From the NCBI GenBank assembly GCA_040882285.1, contig JBBEBQ010000005.1, positions 427,681 to 491,680 of the forward strand: a DNA stretch of 64,000 nucleotides. Direction: 5' to 3'. Below the pieces are notes generated by a model. The model ran no database searches and was not told the origin of the DNA. It saw nothing but the letters and a program-made list of their open reading frames with translations. The position numbers were made by a program, and so were the translations under genes. Source of the DNA: Gemmatimonadaceae bacterium (lineage in GTDB: Bacteria > Gemmatimonadota > Gemmatimonadetes > Gemmatimonadales > Gemmatimonadaceae). Below, piece by piece: positions 8,890-17,696 of the stretch (within the stretch, counting starts at the first letter, position 1; the number at the start of each line of letters is the position of its first letter).

Positions 8890-10160
8890 GCTGTCTTCCC
8901 GAGTCGCCGCGCGTCGATCATCTGGAAGTAGCTCTCCAACCGGTTCTTGATGTTCGCGGCGGAGAAGTAGCGCGGATCCACCAGGTCGGACTCGATGAAC
9001 GCTCCGGGTATGCCGGTGCGCTTCTCGACTTCGCGGAGGATCATCAGCTGACCCGCCGAGAAGGAATTGCACGATTTCACCGAGTTGATCAGGAATCCGT
9101 CGGCCTGATATTCCTCGATGTAGCGCGAGATCATGTCGATCCGCGACGGCAGGTTCAGGTTGGTGTAGCAGCCGCTGCAGTAGTCGGCGAGGGTGCCGAG
9201 CGGATCGTCCGGATCGTGCCGGAAGCCGAAGTCGTACGTGCCGCCGACTTTCGTGTACGTGGACGCGACCACGACTGCCTTCTCGTCGGAGAACATCTTC
9301 CAGAAGTCGCGGAACGACGTCCAGTTCGGCGGGCCTTCGACGACCAGGCGATAGCGCTCCCCCTCGAGCGGTCCGTCGGGGGTGATCGGTCCGAGCCCGA
9401 GCGCCGCGCGCTCCTCGACTTCCGCCCGCAGGGTCCGGTAGTACTCGACGCCCTCCTCGGTTCCGCGGAACGCGCTGAAGATCGGGCCGACGTAGTACAC
9501 GGTGCCGAAGTAGCCGTCGATCGGACTCGGCCTGTTCTTTCCGGCCTGGAGCACGGCCACCAGGTCGTCCTCGGCTTGCGCGGACAGCGCGAGATTATGG
9601 CGCAGCTTGTCTTCGTCGTACTTGCGGCCGGTCGCTTTCTCGAGCGCGGGAATCACCTGCTCCCTGAGCTGCCGCAGCATGTAGCTGCGATGCTCCGGCT
9701 CGAGCACGCCGTCACCCTGATACGGCACATGGAACATGACCGTCGGGCAGTCGTATTCCTCGCGCAGCAGCTCGAACCACTTCATGAACGTGTAGCAGCC
9801 CGTGTACGAGAGTAGCAGCAGGTCCGGCTTCGGCAGCTTCAAGCCGCCCGGACCCAGGTTGCCCGAGCGCATCATCCCGATGTCGCACTTCACGTAGGTG
9901 CAGACGTCCTCCGAATGGCCCGCGCGCTCCGCCTCCGCGATGTAGTCGCCGGACAGCTTGCGCATCCCCGACTGCAGCGCGTTGATCTCCGGCAGCACCG
10001 GCAGCGCGTCGAAGGAGCGGATCAGCTCGGTGAGATTCCCCGGAACGAATGTGTACACCACCGGCTCGCCCGTCTCCGGAGCGCGGGCCAGCCGCTCGAA
10101 ATGGCGCGCGATCATCTCCTTCTGCAGCAGCATCGAGCGGTCTTTCAGCGCTTCGGCCAT
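8886..10160 (-). CDS. bcrB: Benzoyl-CoA reductase subunit B (substrate-reducing module)
   Basis: The 424-residue protein belongs to the HgdB/BcrB family of Fe-S dehydratase/reductase subunits. Cysteines at conserved-looking positions include [35 protein letters not shown] and [13 protein letters not shown]; some of these should ligate the double-cubane or [4Fe-4S] clusters of the BC module. Length fits the family (about 430-440). Its ATG shares one base with the bcrC stop (TGATG). With BcrC it performs the Birch-like two-electron reduction of benzoyl-CoA to a cyclohexadiene-carboxyl-CoA. Confidence 0.92.
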   Translation of the reverse strand: MAEALKDRSMLLQKEMIARHFERLARAPETGEPVVYTFVPGNLTELIRSFDALPVLPEINALQSGMRKLSGDYIAEAERAGHSEDVCTYVKCDIGMMRSGNLGPGGLKLPKPDLLLLSYTGCYTFMKWFELLREEYDCPTVMFHVPYQGDGVLEPEHRSYMLRQLREQVIPALEKATGRKYDEDKLRHNLALSAQAEDDLVAVLQAGKNRPSPIDGYFGTVYYVGPIFSAFRGTEEGVEYYRTLRAEVEERAALGLGPITPDGPLEGERYRLVVEGPPNWTSFRDFWKMFSDEKAVVVASTYTKVGGTYDFGFRHDPDDPLGTLADYCSGCYTNLNLPSRIDMISRYIEEYQADGFLINSVKSCNSFSAGQLMILREVEKRTGIPGAFIESDLVDPRYFSAANIKNRLESYFQMIDARRLGKTA

Positions 10161-11344
10161 CAGGCGGCCCCCCAGAGCTTGATCGAGTCGGCGAACGTTC
10201 CGGCCTGCTCGCGGAATTGCTGGAATTGTCCGGTGTTCTCGGCGTACTTGAACGCGATGCACGGGATGCACGCCTTCTCCGCGCCGTTGCGGAGCATCGG
10301 CTGGTCGAGCAGCGCGGGGTCGCAGAAGCTCGGCGTCGCGAAGATGATCCCGTCGGCGCCGGCGGCGGCGACGCGCTCCTGCATGACGCGCTTCTTCCCC
10401 AGCGGATCGCTCTCGTACAGCACCGACGTGCACTGGTCGCTGGAGACGAACGCCTCCGCGAGCGCGCGCACGGGATCGCCGTCGAGCGGCACGTCGCGGA
10501 GGAGGAACCGGTTGCCGAGGAGGAAGTCGTCGTCCACGACGTAGCATCCGGCGCGCTCGATCGAGATGATGAGGCCCAGCGGCGGCTGCTCGCAGAAGGC
10601 GCCGACCACCACCACGCGGCTGTTGTCGCGCGGCCGCCCGGGCTCCGCCTCCACCGCGGCGAGGTACTCCCGCGCCAGCTCGATGAATTCTTCCGGGGGA
10701 ATCATCTCCCCCGCGCGAAGCAGCACGTACAGCTCCTCGCTTGGCAGGTCCCACGGGCGCTCGCGGCGCGCCGTGTACAGCGCGCGAACCATCGCCCTGG
10801 TCTGGTTGTACAGCTCCACCGACGCGCGCAGGTCGGCGTCAGTCGGGTGATGGCCTGATACGGCTCCGAGGTCGTCCACGAGCCGCCGAAGCTCGCTCTC
10901 CCAGAAGTCGGCTCCCACCTCCCTGTCCGGGGTCTGCGGAACGTCGATGTAGCGGACGTACGCTTCGGGGTAGAGCAGCTTCCACATCCCCGAGAGGTTG
11001 CGGATCACGTCGCATGTCGACGGGAACAGCACCGCCGACAGCATGTCCAGCCGCCCGGACTGCGCCAGCTCGATGACCGAGCGCGGCAAATGACAGATGT
11101 AGGACTGGTAGAAGGCGTCGCCGCGGATGATCTCGAGCCGGTCGCCGCCGCCGTGGATGCCCACAGGCAGCAGCCCGCACGCGTGGATGATCTCGCGCGG
11201 CACGTACACGGGCAGGTAGCCCGCCGCCTTGCATCCCGGATGCTCGGCGAGCCAGCGGCGGACGGCACCGAAGTCGAGGTCGTCGTAGATGTCGCGGGCC
11301 TTTTCCACCAGCGCGGCGCGCGTCGGGGCGTGTCCAGCGGCCAT
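10160..11344 (-). CDS. bcrC: Benzoyl-CoA reductase subunit C (substrate-reducing module)
   Basis: First gene of the minus-strand operon, 394 residues, HgdB/BcrC family. Conserved-type cysteine blocks include IIHACGLLPVGIHG, FPSTCDVIRNLSGMWK and ACIPCIAFKYAENTGQFQQ. The order C-B-A-D is the one described for Thauera aromatica and for badDEFG of Rhodopseudomonas. ATG 11344 follows a good ribosome site (GAGGGAGG, about 7 nt spacing); a TTG two codons upstream is in frame but worse placed. The leader contains the palindrome proposed as the TetR operator. Confidence 0.92.
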   Translation of the reverse strand: MAAGHAPTRAALVEKARDIYDDLDFGAVRRWLAEHPGCKAAGYLPVYVPREIIHACGLLPVGIHGGGDRLEIIRGDAFYQSYICHLPRSVIELAQSGRLDMLSAVLFPSTCDVIRNLSGMWKLLYPEAYVRYIDVPQTPDREVGADFWESELRRLVDDLGAVSGHHPTDADLRASVELYNQTRAMVRALYTARRERPWDLPSEELYVLLRAGEMIPPEEFIELAREYLAAVEAEPGRPRDNSRVVVVGAFCEQPPLGLIISIERAGCYVVDDDFLLGNRFLLRDVPLDGDPVRALAEAFVSSDQCTSVLYESDPLGKKRVMQERVAAAGADGIIFATPSFCDPALLDQPMLRNGAEKACIPCIAFKYAENTGQFQQFREQAGTFADSIKLWGAA

Positions 11345-11365
11345 GCCCAACCTCCCTCTCGAATT

Positions 11366-11381
11366 TCGAACGGACGTTCGA
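11366..11381. promoter_or_regulatory. Perfect 16-bp palindrome, probable TetR operator
   Basis: TCGAACGGACGTTCGA is two 7-bp half sites around GA, located between the divergent bcrC and dehydrogenase/hydratase genes. Such palindromes are typical TetR-family operators. It directly abuts TATACT (11382-11387), a good plus-strand -10 hexamer, so bound repressor would cover that promoter. A consensus TTGACA on the minus strand lies at 11413-11418, but no good -10 follows at standard spacing. One operator could therefore control both divergent units. Confidence 0.6.
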
Positions 11382-11387
11382 TATACT
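11382..11387 (+). promoter_or_regulatory. Putative -10 element (TATACT) for the dehydrogenase/hydratase gene
   Basis: TATACT matches the bacterial housekeeping -10 consensus at five of six positions. It lies about 95 bp upstream of ATG 11483 and directly next to the palindrome. No convincing -35 hexamer is visible 17 bp upstream, so the assignment is tentative. Confidence 0.4.
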
Positions 11388-11482
11388 ACATATGGGCTTG
11401 GCCGGCGGCCGGTGTCAATAGCGATTGCTCCAGCCGCCCCTGGAACGCACGTTGAGCCTCAGATCAACCGGAGAACTCGGCC

Positions 11483-13504
11483 GTGGGATACCGCTTCAGT
11501 GGTTTCCAGATCGACAAGATCGGAGTCATCGGGTCCGGGCAGATCGGCCCCGACATCGCGCTGCACTTCGCCAAAGCGATGCACACCCGGGACGTCCCCG
11601 TCGTCGTGGTGGACGTTTCCGCCGAGGCGGTCGAGCGCGGGCGCGCCAAGGCCGACCGGAAGATCGCCAAGGGTCGGGAGAGCGGCGCATTCACCCCCGA
11701 AGCCGCGGAGAGCATGGCCCGTCTCCTCTCGTTCACCAGCGACTACGAGCAGCTGCGCGGCGCCGGCCTCGTCATCGAGGCGGCCACCGAGAACCTCGAG
11801 GTGAAGCGCCGCATCTTCGCGGAGCTGGAAGAGCTGTGCGGACCCGAAGCGATCCTGGCGTCCAACTCGTCGCACATCGAGCCGGACGAGCTTTTCGCGG
11901 AGCTCGGCACGCGCGCCCGCGCGCTGGTCATTCATTATTTCTTCCCGGCGGACCGCAACCATCTGGTGGAGATCATCCCGGGAAGCCAGACCGCGCCCGT
12001 GCTGGTCGACGCCCTGCTGGCGCTGTACGAGGAGATCGGCAAGGTGCCCGTCAGGGTCGGCGGGCGGTACGGCTTCGCCGTGAACCCCGTGTTCGAGGGG
12101 CTATTCCTCGCCGCGGCCCTCGCGGTGGAAGCCGGCCTGGGCTCCGTCAAGGAAGTCGATGCCGCGGCCCGCGCTGCACTCGGCATGGGGGTGGGGCCGT
12201 TCACGGCGATGAACCTCACCGGCGGCAACCCAATCACCGATCACGCGCTGGACGAGATGACGTCGAAGCTGGGACCGTGGTGGCGCTCGCCGCAACTAAT
12301 GAAGGAGGCGATGGCCTCCGGCAAGCCGTGGGACGTGCCCGGGCGGGACGAGAAAGTCGAGCTGTCGCCGGAGCGGGAGGAGCGGATCCGCGACACCATG
12401 CGCGGCGCGTACTTCGGACTCGTGGGACAGATACTCGACAGCGGAATCATCTCTCTCGCCGACCTCGAGGTCGCGGTCGAGACCGGGCTCGCGATGCGGG
12501 CGCCGTTCGAGCTGATGAACGAGCTGGGAGCTCCCCGGGCGCTGGCGCTGGTAGAAGCGTACGCCGCGGATCATCCCGGCTTTGCCGTGCCGCGCTGCAT
12601 CTCGGCGCAAGCCAGCGCGGGGCGGCCGTTCCGCGTCTCGCACGTGCTCAGGCGCGACACGGGCGACGTGGCCGTGCTCACGATTCGCCGCCCGCGGGTC
12701 CTCAACGCGCTCAACGAAGACGTGTTCGAGCAGCTGTACGAACACTTCGTCGCATTACGTTCGGACCCGAGAATCGCAGCCGTAGTGCTGACCGGTTTTG
12801 GCACGAACTCGTTCGTCTCCGGCGCCGATGTGAACTTCCTGGCGCGGATCGAGAGTCCGGTGCACGGCACGAAGACAGCGGACCGTTCGAAGCGCGCCGG
12901 GAATCTGATCGAGCAGCTGGGGAAACCCGTCGTGTGCGCGCTCAACGGCTCGGCGTTGGGAGGGGGCAATGAGCTCGCCATGTGCTGCACCGCGCGCGTC
13001 GCGCGCAAAGGTCTCGCACTGGCGGCCGCACAGCCCGAAGTGAACCTCGGCATCATCCCCGGCGCTGGTGCGACCCAGCGCCTCCCGCGACTGGTGGGGA
13101 TGGAGAAGGCCGCCGAGATGCTGCGCACGGGGCGTGGCCTGTCGGGAGCGGAGGCGGTCGCATGCGGCCTGATCCGCGAGGAGGTGGACGGCAACGTCGT
13201 GGAGCGGGCGATCGAGCTCGCGCGCGCAGCCGCCCGTGGCGAGGTCACGCTGCCGGTGCTCGATCCAGGCCCGATGCCGACGCCCGCGATTCTTCCCCCG
13301 GTAGAGATAGGACACCGGAGCCGGGCCATCGACGGACTGCTGTGCCGCGCGCTACTCGAAGGCTGCAACCAACCGCTTGCCGACGGCCTGCAGGTCGAAT
13401 CCGAGATGTTCGGGGCGTGCTGCGCGACGGAGGACATGCGGATCGGCGTCGGGAACTTCCTCGCCAACGGCCCGCGGTCGAAGGCGGAGTTCGTGCATCG
13501 GTGA
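11483..13504 (+). CDS. Bifunctional 3-hydroxyacyl-CoA dehydrogenase / enoyl-CoA hydratase (HAD-ECH order)
   Basis: The 673-residue protein has an N-terminal NAD-binding 3-hydroxyacyl-CoA dehydrogenase (GVIGSGQIGPDIA near residue 15; catalytic-His region IHYFFPADRNHLVEIIPG) and a C-terminal crotonase domain from about residue 395. Both hydratase glutamates appear present (ALGGGNELAM and PEVNLGIIPGAGATQRLPR). This order is opposite to E. coli FadB and resembles FadN or archaeal fusions. A further C-terminal tail of about 70 residues follows; its last 46 codons recur at 24710-24850. Divergent from bcrC, it probably oxidises ring-cleavage products such as hydroxypimelyl-CoA, or performs the hydration and oxidation before ring cleavage. 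Substrate is inferred. Confidence 0.88.
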   Translation: MGYRFSGFQIDKIGVIGSGQIGPDIALHFAKAMHTRDVPVVVVDVSAEAVERGRAKADRKIAKGRESGAFTPEAAESMARLLSFTSDYEQLRGAGLVIEAATENLEVKRRIFAELEELCGPEAILASNSSHIEPDELFAELGTRARALVIHYFFPADRNHLVEIIPGSQTAPVLVDALLALYEEIGKVPVRVGGRYGFAVNPVFEGLFLAAALAVEAGLGSVKEVDAAARAALGMGVGPFTAMNLTGGNPITDHALDEMTSKLGPWWRSPQLMKEAMASGKPWDVPGRDEKVELSPEREERIRDTMRGAYFGLVGQILDSGIISLADLEVAVETGLAMRAPFELMNELGAPRALALVEAYAADHPGFAVPRCISAQASAGRPFRVSHVLRRDTGDVAVLTIRRPRVLNALNEDVFEQLYEHFVALRSDPRIAAVVLTGFGTNSFVSGADVNFLARIESPVHGTKTADRSKRAGNLIEQLGKPVVCALNGSALGGGNELAMCCTARVARKGLALAAAQPEVNLGIIPGAGATQRLPRLVGMEKAAEMLRTGRGLSGAEAVACGLIREEVDGNVVERAIELARAAARGEVTLPVLDPGPMPTPAILPPVEIGHRSRAIDGLLCRALLEGCNQPLADGLQVESEMFGACCATEDMRIGVGNFLANGPRSKAEFVHR

Positions 13505-13525
13505 GCTGATAAGAACGAATTCCCG
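13364..13525 (+). repeat. Left copy of the 3'-end duplication flanking the hydrogenase module
   Basis: The last 141 bp of the dehydrogenase/hydratase gene, from the Cys-Asn codons to TGA, are repeated in the same orientation at 24710-24850. By hand alignment there are 17 mismatches in 141 positions with no gaps. Weaker similarity runs about 21 bp beyond the stop (15 of 21 match). Roughly 11 kb of hydrogenase genes lie between the copies. Confidence 0.9.
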
Positions 13526-13881
13526 AGAAGCACGGTTTCTCCGCGCAGGCCTATGTTCGCGAGGACCGGCGGGGTCGCGATCCGAAATGGCACGTTCCGG
13601 TGTGGTCCCACACCGCCCGGCACGCCGAGTATCGTCGTCATCTCCGATTCCGCGGTGTGGCCCGCACAAATGCGTCGTACGGCAGATGTTATCGGGCGGG
13701 AAGGGGAGCGGATTCGGGGATCAGCGCGGCATGTATAGGGGAATCCCTGTCGGAAAATCAGGTTAAGGCCTGGAGTGCTGACTGCCGCCGCGTCCTATCG
13801 TCTGGGCGTGACAATCGGCGCGGGGGCCGGACATTGGTCGTCGCGAGCTGGTTCGCATGATCATCACGCGGAGGGCGTGCG
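13505..13881. other. Non-coding gap before the hydrogenase genes
   Basis: These 377 bp contain no convincing gene; frames here lack family motifs and ribosome sites. A small perfect hairpin (CGGTGTG / CACACCG, loop GTCC) at 13598-13615 could be a transcription terminator for the upstream gene, but no T-run follows. The promoter of the hypC operon should lie in the last 100 bp, though no clear hexamers can be pointed to. Confidence 0.5.
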
Positions 13882-14208
13882 ATGTGCCTGGGCATTCCTG
13901 GCAGGATTGTCGAGCTTCGGGACGACGGCGGATTTCCCATGGGAGTGGTGGACTTCGGCGGCGTGCGGCGCGAGGTGTGCCTGTCGTACGTGCAGGCCGA
14001 CGCCGGCGTGGGGGACTACGTGATCGTGCACGTCGGCTTCGCGATCTCGAAGGTCGACGAATCCGAGGCGCGCCGCACCTTCGAAGTGCTCCGTGAGATG
14101 AGCCGACTCGACGAACTCGACTGGATTGGCGAGGTGGCCGATGCGGCGCTCGCCGGCCAATCCGCTGCGCCCGCGCCGGGCGGAGCTACGCTGACCCAAG
14201 GAACCTGA
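13882..14208 (+). CDS. hypC: Hydrogenase maturation chaperone HypC
   Basis: The protein begins [12 protein letters not shown], the invariant HypC start in which Cys2 is essential for carrying the Fe(CN)2CO precursor together with HypD. At 108 residues it is somewhat longer than typical HypC (75-95), with an Ala/Pro-rich tail after about residue 85. First gene of the hydrogenase cluster, 37 nt upstream of hypD. Confidence 0.93.
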   Translation: MCLGIPGRIVELRDDGGFPMGVVDFGGVRREVCLSYVQADAGVGDYVIVHVGFAISKVDESEARRTFEVLREMSRLDELDWIGEVADAALAGQSAAPAPGGATLTQGT

Positions 14209-14245
14209 CCATGGCAACCACCGCGGCAGCGCGGGGCCGGGCACC

Positions 14246-15370
14246 GTGAAGTACCTCACCGAGTACCGAGACGCGACGATCGCGCGCCCGCTGATCGAGC
14301 GGATCAAGCGCACGGCCACGCGCCCGTGGACGCTCATGGAAGTGTGCGGTGGCCAGACGCATACCATCGTGCGGCAGGGGCTCGACGAGCTGCTCGAGGG
14401 CGCGATCGAGATGATCCACGGACCCGGTTGCCCGGTGTGCGTGACCCCGCTCGAGCAGATCGACAAGGCGCTCATGCTTGCCGCGCGTCCCGACGTGATC
14501 TTCACCTCGTTCGGTGACATGCTGCGCGTGCCGGGCAGCGACTGCGACCTGCAACAGGTTCGCGCGCGCGGCGGCAACGTGCGCATCGTGTACTCGCCCC
14601 TCGACGCGCTCGAGATCGCGCGTCGCAACCCGGACCGCGAAGTGGTCTTCTTCGCCGTCGGGTTCGAGACCACGGCCCCCGCGAACGCGATGGCCGTCTG
14701 GCGGGCCCGCGAGCTCGGCGTGCCGAACTTCAGCGTGCTCGTCTCGCACGTCACTGTCCCGCCCGCGATCAGCGCGATCATGCAATCGCCGGACAACCGC
14801 GTGCAGGGGTTTCTCGCCGCCGGCCACGTCTGCGCGGTGATGGGATGGACGGAATACGAGCCCCTCGCGATGCGATATGGCGTCCCGATCGTCGTCACGG
14901 GGTTCGAGCCGCTCGATATTCTCGAGGGGATGCTGATGGCGGTGCAGCAGCTCGAGGCCGGCCGACACATCGTGGAGAACCAATACGTGCGCTCCGTGCG
15001 GCGTGAGGGAACGCCGGCGGCCCGCATGCGCGTGCAGGAAGTCTTCGAGCTCGCCGACCGGAAATGGCGCGGCATTGGGGAGATCCCGATGAGCGGCTTG
15101 CGGCTCCGGCCGGAGTTCGCCGCCTTCGACGCGGAGCTGAAGTTCGGCCTGGGCGACGTTCACGTGAACGAATCCTCCGAGTGCCACGCCGGCGAAGTGC
15201 TCACGGGAAAGCTCAAGCCGCCGCGATGCCCCGCGTTCGGCACCCGCTGCACTCCCGAGCGCCCCCTTGGCGCGCTCATGGTATCCACCGAGGGTGCGTG
15301 CGCGGCGTACTACCATCTCGCGAAGTACCGCGAGTCCGGCGACCCCGCGGCGGCAGGAGCGGTGTCGTGA
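14246..15370 (+). CDS. hypD: Hydrogenase maturation protein HypD
   Basis: The 374-residue Fe-S protein is the scaffold on which the Fe(CN)2CO group is assembled with HypC and HypE. Recognisable blocks are [12 protein letters not shown] (the CGGQTH motif), [11 protein letters not shown] and [12 protein letters not shown], plus late cysteines for the [4Fe-4S] cluster ([20 protein letters not shown]). Start is GTG 14246; the nearby ATG 14211 is out of frame. The stop overlaps the hypE start. Confidence 0.94.
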   Translation: MKYLTEYRDATIARPLIERIKRTATRPWTLMEVCGGQTHTIVRQGLDELLEGAIEMIHGPGCPVCVTPLEQIDKALMLAARPDVIFTSFGDMLRVPGSDCDLQQVRARGGNVRIVYSPLDALEIARRNPDREVVFFAVGFETTAPANAMAVWRARELGVPNFSVLVSHVTVPPAISAIMQSPDNRVQGFLAAGHVCAVMGWTEYEPLAMRYGVPIVVTGFEPLDILEGMLMAVQQLEAGRHIVENQYVRSVRREGTPAARMRVQEVFELADRKWRGIGEIPMSGLRLRPEFAAFDAELKFGLGDVHVNESSECHAGEVLTGKLKPPRCPAFGTRCTPERPLGALMVSTEGACAAYYHLAKYRESGDPAAAGAVS

Positions 15371-16422
15371 CGGCCGTGAGTTCGGTCACGCTCGCCTGCC
15401 CGGCGCCGCTCGATGCTTCCGACCGTGTGCAACTGGGCCACGGCTCCGGCGGGAAGATGAGCGCGGCGCTGCTTCGCCAGCGCTTCCTTCCGGCGCTCGC
15501 CAACGAGGCCCTGGCGCAGCTCGGCGACGGCTCGGTGGTGAATGTCGCGGGAGTCGAGGTCGTGGTCTCGACCGATACGTTCGTCGTGAGTCCGCTGGAG
15601 TTCCCGGGAGGCGACATCGGGTCGCTCGCCGTGCACGGCACGCTGAACGACGTCGCCATGATGGGGGCGCGGCCCGTGTGCCTGACGGCTGGCTTCGTGC
15701 TCGAGGAAGGGCTCCCTCTCGATATCCTCGACCGCATCGTTCGCTCGATGGCGGATGCGGCGAGCCTGGCGGGGGTGCCCGTCGTGGCCGGTGACACGAA
15801 GGTCGTGGAGCGCGGCAAGGCCGATGGTCTCTACATCAATACCACTGGCATCGGGGCGGCCGACGCGCGATTCCGCCCGGCGCCGGAGCGCGCGCGGGCC
15901 GGCGATGCAGTGATCGTGAGCGGCGCCATCGGCCGCCATGGCATGGCGATCATGGCCGCGCGTGAAGGGCTGGCGTTCGAGACGACGATCACCAGCGACA
16001 GTACCTGCCTGGTCGGCCTCGTCGAGCGCCTGCGCACGGCGCGCGTCGACGTGCACGTGCTGCGCGATCCAACGCGCGGCGGCGTGGCGAGCGCGCTCAA
16101 CGAGATCGCCGCAGCATCCGGGGTCGGTGTCGAAATTGACGAGACCGTACTTCCCGTTCCGGACGACGTACGCGCTGCGTGCGAAGTGCTCGGGCTCGAC
16201 CCCCTTTATGTAGCCAACGAGGGCATCCTGCTCGCCTTCGTCCCCGCCCGCGACGCCGAGCGTGTGCTGGCGGCGCTGCGCTCGCACCCTCTGGGTGCAG
16301 GCGCGCTCCAGATCGGCCGCGTGATCGCGGCGCACCCCGGCGTGGTGGCCCTGCGCACCTCGCTTGGCGGTACACGCATCGTTGACCTTCTGCCGGGGGA
16401 CCAGCTCCCTCGCATATGCTAG
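15367..16422 (+). CDS. hypE: Hydrogenase maturation protein HypE (carbamoyl dehydratase)
   Basis: The 351-residue PurM-like ATPase converts the carbamoyl group placed by HypF on its C-terminal cysteine into thiocyanate for the active-site iron. It ends in the diagnostic PRIC, with the modified Cys as the last residue. Other family blocks are [28 protein letters not shown] and [17 protein letters not shown] 15367 overlaps the hypD stop (GTGA); longer in-frame extensions would run through hypD. Confidence 0.94.
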   Translation: MTAVSSVTLACPAPLDASDRVQLGHGSGGKMSAALLRQRFLPALANEALAQLGDGSVVNVAGVEVVVSTDTFVVSPLEFPGGDIGSLAVHGTLNDVAMMGARPVCLTAGFVLEEGLPLDILDRIVRSMADAASLAGVPVVAGDTKVVERGKADGLYINTTGIGAADARFRPAPERARAGDAVIVSGAIGRHGMAIMAAREGLAFETTITSDSTCLVGLVERLRTARVDVHVLRDPTRGGVASALNEIAAASGVGVEIDETVLPVPDDVRAACEVLGLDPLYVANEGILLAFVPARDAERVLAALRSHPLGAGALQIGRVIAAHPGVVALRTSLGGTRIVDLLPGDQLPRIC

Positions 16423-16550
16423 GGGAACATTTCACTCCGGATTCACGGCGATTCGCGGTGCGCGGATAACCCGTACGTCCATTCCTCCTTTCCCTTACAG
16501 TCGCACCGCCCATCGTGTCGTAAGGTGACTCACGCCATCCCGAGGTTCCG

Positions 16551-17696
16551 ATGATGACTCCCTCCGCGTACGCTTGGACCGAAGGTGAAACCCTGGCCCA
16601 GCATTTCGAATCGCACGGTGTCTCGCGCCGCGATTTTGTGAAGTTCTGCAGCGAGATCGCTGTCGCACTTGGTCTCGGGATCGCCGCCGGCCCGCGCATC
16701 GCCAGGGCGCTCGAATCGGTGAAGCGGCCGAGCGTCATCTGGCTGCAGTTGCAGGAGTGCACCGGCTGTGTCGAGAGCGTGCTCCGCACCGCCGACCCGA
16801 CCATCGGCGATCTTCTCCTCGACGTCGTATCGCTCGACTACAACCACACGCTCATGGCGAGTGCGGGCGACGCTGTCGAACGCGCCAGGCAGAGCGCGAT
16901 GGCCGCCAACAAGGGGAAGTACATCCTCGTCGTCACTGGGTCGATCCCCACGAAGGAAGACGGGATCTACACGGTGATTGGTGGGCGCACCGCCGAAGAT
17001 CTCTTGCGAGAAGCGGCTGACGGCGCCGCCGCGATCCTTGCCGTCGGCGCGTGTGCGCACTGGGGGAGCGTGCAGGCTGCGCGTCCCAACCCGACGGGCG
17101 CGGTGGGCGTGCGCGACATCATCAAGAACCGGCCGATCGTGAACATCGCGGGCTGTCCACCCATCGGGGATGTGATCACCGCGACGGTCGTGCACTACCT
17201 GACGTTCGGGCGCCTGCCGGCCGTGGATCGCGAGGGGCGGCCCCTCTTCGCCTACGGCAAACGAATCCACGACCAGTGCACGCGCCGCGCGCATTTCGAC
17301 GCAGGACAGTTCGTCGAGTCGTTCGACGACGAGTCAGCACGCAAGGGATGGTGCCTGTACTCCGTGGGATGCAAGGGCCCGGCGACGTTCTCACCGTGCC
17401 CGATCTTCCAGTGGAATACGCGCACGAGCTGGCCCATAGGCGCCGGCCATCCCTGCATCGGCTGCACCGAGCCGCACTTCTGGGATACGATGACGCCCTT
17501 CTACGGGCGCCTCCCGAACGTTGGCGGTTTCGCTGTTGAACAGCGCGTCGACACGATCGGTGCCGCGCTCGCAGTCGGTGCGGCAGCAGGTGTCGCGGCA
17601 CATGCAGCCGCCACTGTGTTCACGCAGATCAGGCGCCGCAAGGCGACCCACCAGGTGCCGGAGACCGGAACCGAAACGGAGAATGACGATGGCTAG
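16551..17696 (+). CDS. hyaA: [NiFe] hydrogenase small subunit (group 1, membrane-bound)
   Basis: The 381-residue precursor has a twin-arginine signal (VSRRDFVKFCS, residues 24-34). The proximal cluster motif is LQECTGCVES, with the ordinary CTGC rather than the extra cysteines of oxygen-tolerant group 1d enzymes. Further ligands lie in VGACAHWGS, IAGCPPIGD, HDQCTRRAHF, GWCLYSVGCKGP and GHPCIGCTEPHFWD. A C-terminal hydrophobic segment (around residues 335-360) followed by RRRK is the membrane anchor. It carries electrons from the NiFe site to cytochrome b in the periplasm. A 128-bp gap after hypE may hold its own promoter. The exact group 1 subgroup is not assignable by eye. Confidence 0.93.
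   Translation: MMTPSAYAWTEGETLAQHFESHGVSRRDFVKFCSEIAVALGLGIAAGPRIARALESVKRPSVIWLQLQECTGCVESVLRTADPTIGDLLLDVVSLDYNHTLMASAGDAVERARQSAMAANKGKYILVVTGSIPTKEDGIYTVIGGRTAEDLLREAADGAAAILAVGACAHWGSVQAARPNPTGAVGVRDIIKNRPIVNIAGCPPIGDVITATVVHYLTFGRLPAVDREGRPLFAYGKRIHDQCTRRAHFDAGQFVESFDDESARKGWCLYSVGCKGPATFSPCPIFQWNTRTSWPIGAGHPCIGCTEPHFWDTMTPFYGRLPNVGGFAVEQRVDTIGAALAVGAAAGVAAHAAATVFTQIRRRKATHQVPETGTETENDDG

Noticed and set aside
13598-13615. Strong terminator after the dehydrogenase/hydratase gene
   Set aside because: The stem is perfect but short, and no T-run follows on either strand; kept only as a remark.
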